A stretch of 50,993 nucleotides of DNA from Shinella sp. UYSO24 (GTDB lineage Bacteria > Pseudomonadota > Alphaproteobacteria > Rhizobiales > Rhizobiaceae). The DNA lies in contig CABHNZ010000027.1 in NCBI GenBank assembly GCA_902167985.1, positions 1 through 50,993 on the forward strand. The letters run 5' to 3'. How positions within the stretch are numbered: position 1 is the first letter of the stretch; each line of letters starts with the position of its first letter. Below, piece after piece: positions 50,253 through 50,993 of the stretch. The notes beneath the pieces were generated by a model that saw nothing but the letters and a program-made list of their open reading frames with translations, had not been told where the DNA came from and did no database searches. The translations under genes were made by a program, and so were the position numbers.

Positions 50253-50270
50253 GGGTCACAACTGTGACCC
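50253..50270. repeat. Palindrome GGGTCACA-AC-TGTGACCC, parS candidate 2
   Basis: Eight-base arms around an AC centre, 184 bases from the first copy and in inverse orientation by its centre. The flanking GAAG and TCCA differ, so only the palindrome is conserved. Confidence 0.55.
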
Positions 50271-50360
50271 TCCAACGATATTAATCCTGCCGCACGATTT
50301 CGGATGACACTCAGGCTTTTGATAAATACGCTGAACACAGGCTAATACCTTTTCGCTTAA

Positions 50361-50663
50361 ATGGCACACGCGCAGGGATCATTGACCAGCATGACCGGAG
50401 CAAAGCCGGAAACAATCAAGTATCCGCAAACCCGCGTATTTGCTTACACGGACAACCGGGACATCGCTCAATTGGAAAAAGCGGCTCAACACGCTGGAGC
50501 GCATTTGTATCTTGCCGAGCAGGCTGGCTCTGGCGAAAAGCCCCACATCGTCTTTCCCAATGCATTTAGCATGTTCGCGTTTCTCCGGCTCACGAAGCAG
50601 CGCAGATCGAGGTCTGTCCTAAAGATACCGTTCGAGAAGATCACGCGACCCAGCAATCCATAA
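50361..50663 (+). CDS. Hypothetical protein downstream of repC (100 aa)
   Basis: ATG at 50361 (MAHAQGSLTSMTG...) with only weak ribosome-site similarity; an in-frame ATG at 50391 is another start. The protein has YPQTRVFAYTDNRDIAQLEKAAQHAGAHLYLAEQAG, an alternating strand/helix pattern, then HIVFPNAFSMFAFLRL, and a basic end (RRSRSVLKIPFEKITRP). No family recognised; composition suggests a soluble protein. It follows the parS-like palindromes and runs in the same direction as repC. Confidence 0.5.
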   Translation: MAHAQGSLTSMTGAKPETIKYPQTRVFAYTDNRDIAQLEKAAQHAGAHLYLAEQAGSGEKPHIVFPNAFSMFAFLRLTKQRRSRSVLKIPFEKITRPSNP

Positions 50664-50894
50664 CCCAAGGGCAAACCAGTCACCTCGGCCGTCGACGAAG
50701 GATCAGCATCCCCTCCCATACACTGACTTCACCGCCTTGCTACCTTGTAGCGGTAGCGTCAGTCGAGCACCCATCTGTAACTATTCGCACTTGCGCATAA
50801 CGGCGCAAGCCTCAACGATAGGCGTAACAATGCAGGGGCCGGCGTTCGCGTCTGGCGAGAGAAGCGGGCGCGAATATGCACGACGTAAGCGAGT

Positions 50895-50993
50895 TGACCT
50901 GAGCCCCTGAACTTCCTCCAGATTTGGTAGAGTCCGTCGTATCAAGGAGACGGACGGAATGAAGCATTCACGGTTCACGGACGAGCAGATCAT
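50895..50993 (+). mobile_element. IS3-family insertion sequence, left end
   Basis: The left terminal repeat probably begins at 50895 with TGACCTGAGCCCCTGA, the TGACCTG...CCCTG form of the IS407 group of IS3. The element continues beyond the window. Its direct repeat cannot be checked without the other end. Confidence 0.75.
50959..50993 (+). CDS. IS3-family transposase OrfA, N-terminal fragment
   Basis: The ATG at 50959 has AAGGAGA 8 bases upstream and begins MKHSRFTDEQII, the standard start of IS407-group OrfA, a helix-turn-helix protein that joins OrfB by programmed frameshifting. Only 11 complete codons are inside the window. Confidence 0.85.
   Translation, partial: MKHSRFTDEQI

Larger units (their letters stand above)
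49914..50360. other. Post-repC region with paired palindromes
   Basis: 447 bases without a supported gene. Besides the two GGGTCACA-type palindromes it includes AT-rich and purine-rich runs (50018-50050) and no obvious ORF start. It is a plausible centromere region for RepB. Confidence 0.45.

Noticed and set aside
1..50993. CRISPR array, tRNA, rRNA or T-DNA border repeats
   Set aside because: No regularly spaced direct repeats, cloverleaf-like segments, rRNA conserved blocks or 25-bp border-like repeats were seen by eye on either strand.

Overview
The window looks like about 51 kb of a repABC conjugative plasmid (or a plasmid-derived island) from the Rhizobiaceae (Rhizobium, Agrobacterium or Sinorhizobium). 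The evidence is a repABC replication unit, a Ti-type tra/trb transfer system with TraR and TraM, SyrB-like and DUF736 accessory genes, and an alphaproteobacterial group II intron. No rRNA, tRNA or CRISPR array was seen.

Layout. 1-9.5 kb is a mosaic accessory region left of oriT: the tail of an IS256-family element inserted in a helicase gene, an ArdC remnant, two copies of a leader plus DUF736 unit (the second split by an antisense group II intron in its ribosome binding site), two SyrB-like genes, a Phd-type antitoxin with a nonsense-truncated partner, and small plasmid genes. 9.7-18.6 kb is the DNA-processing region, traG-traD-traC and traA-traF-traB-traH diverging from an oriT at about 12.76 kb. 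18.7-23.1 kb holds a hipBA module, the convergent traM/traR pair and a nucleotidyltransferase-HEPN protein. 23.3-36.2 kb is a metabolic cargo island. 36.3-45.8 kb is the leftward mating-pair operon trbB-C-D-E-J-K-L-F-G-H-I. 46.2-49.9 kb is repABC with its antisense RNA. The window ends in the start of an IS3-family element.

The cargo island is the least explained part. A PduX-like GHMP kinase, a cysteine-synthase-like PLP enzyme and an ATP-grasp ligase lie in tandem. They are followed by a PhoB-type regulator, a LysR regulator, a polyamine/opine-type ABC importer with fused permeases, a DoeB/AstE-like deacylase, a threonine-synthase-like PLP enzyme and a GNAT acetyltransferase. I infer one half that makes a modified amino acid or dipeptide and one half that takes up and processes a related acylated compound.

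The transfer genes carry many frameshifts. By frame arithmetic there are about 19 in the mobility genes and neighbouring mobile elements, every one a loss of one base, and none in the cargo, regulatory or replication genes. Either mobility is decaying under relaxed selection or the sequence has patchy single-base undercalls; raw reads would decide. Regulation appears quorum-sensing-like: traR keeps its signal-binding residues, candidate operator palindromes (TAGCACAWGTGCTA) sit in both expected transfer promoter regions, but no traI synthase is present.
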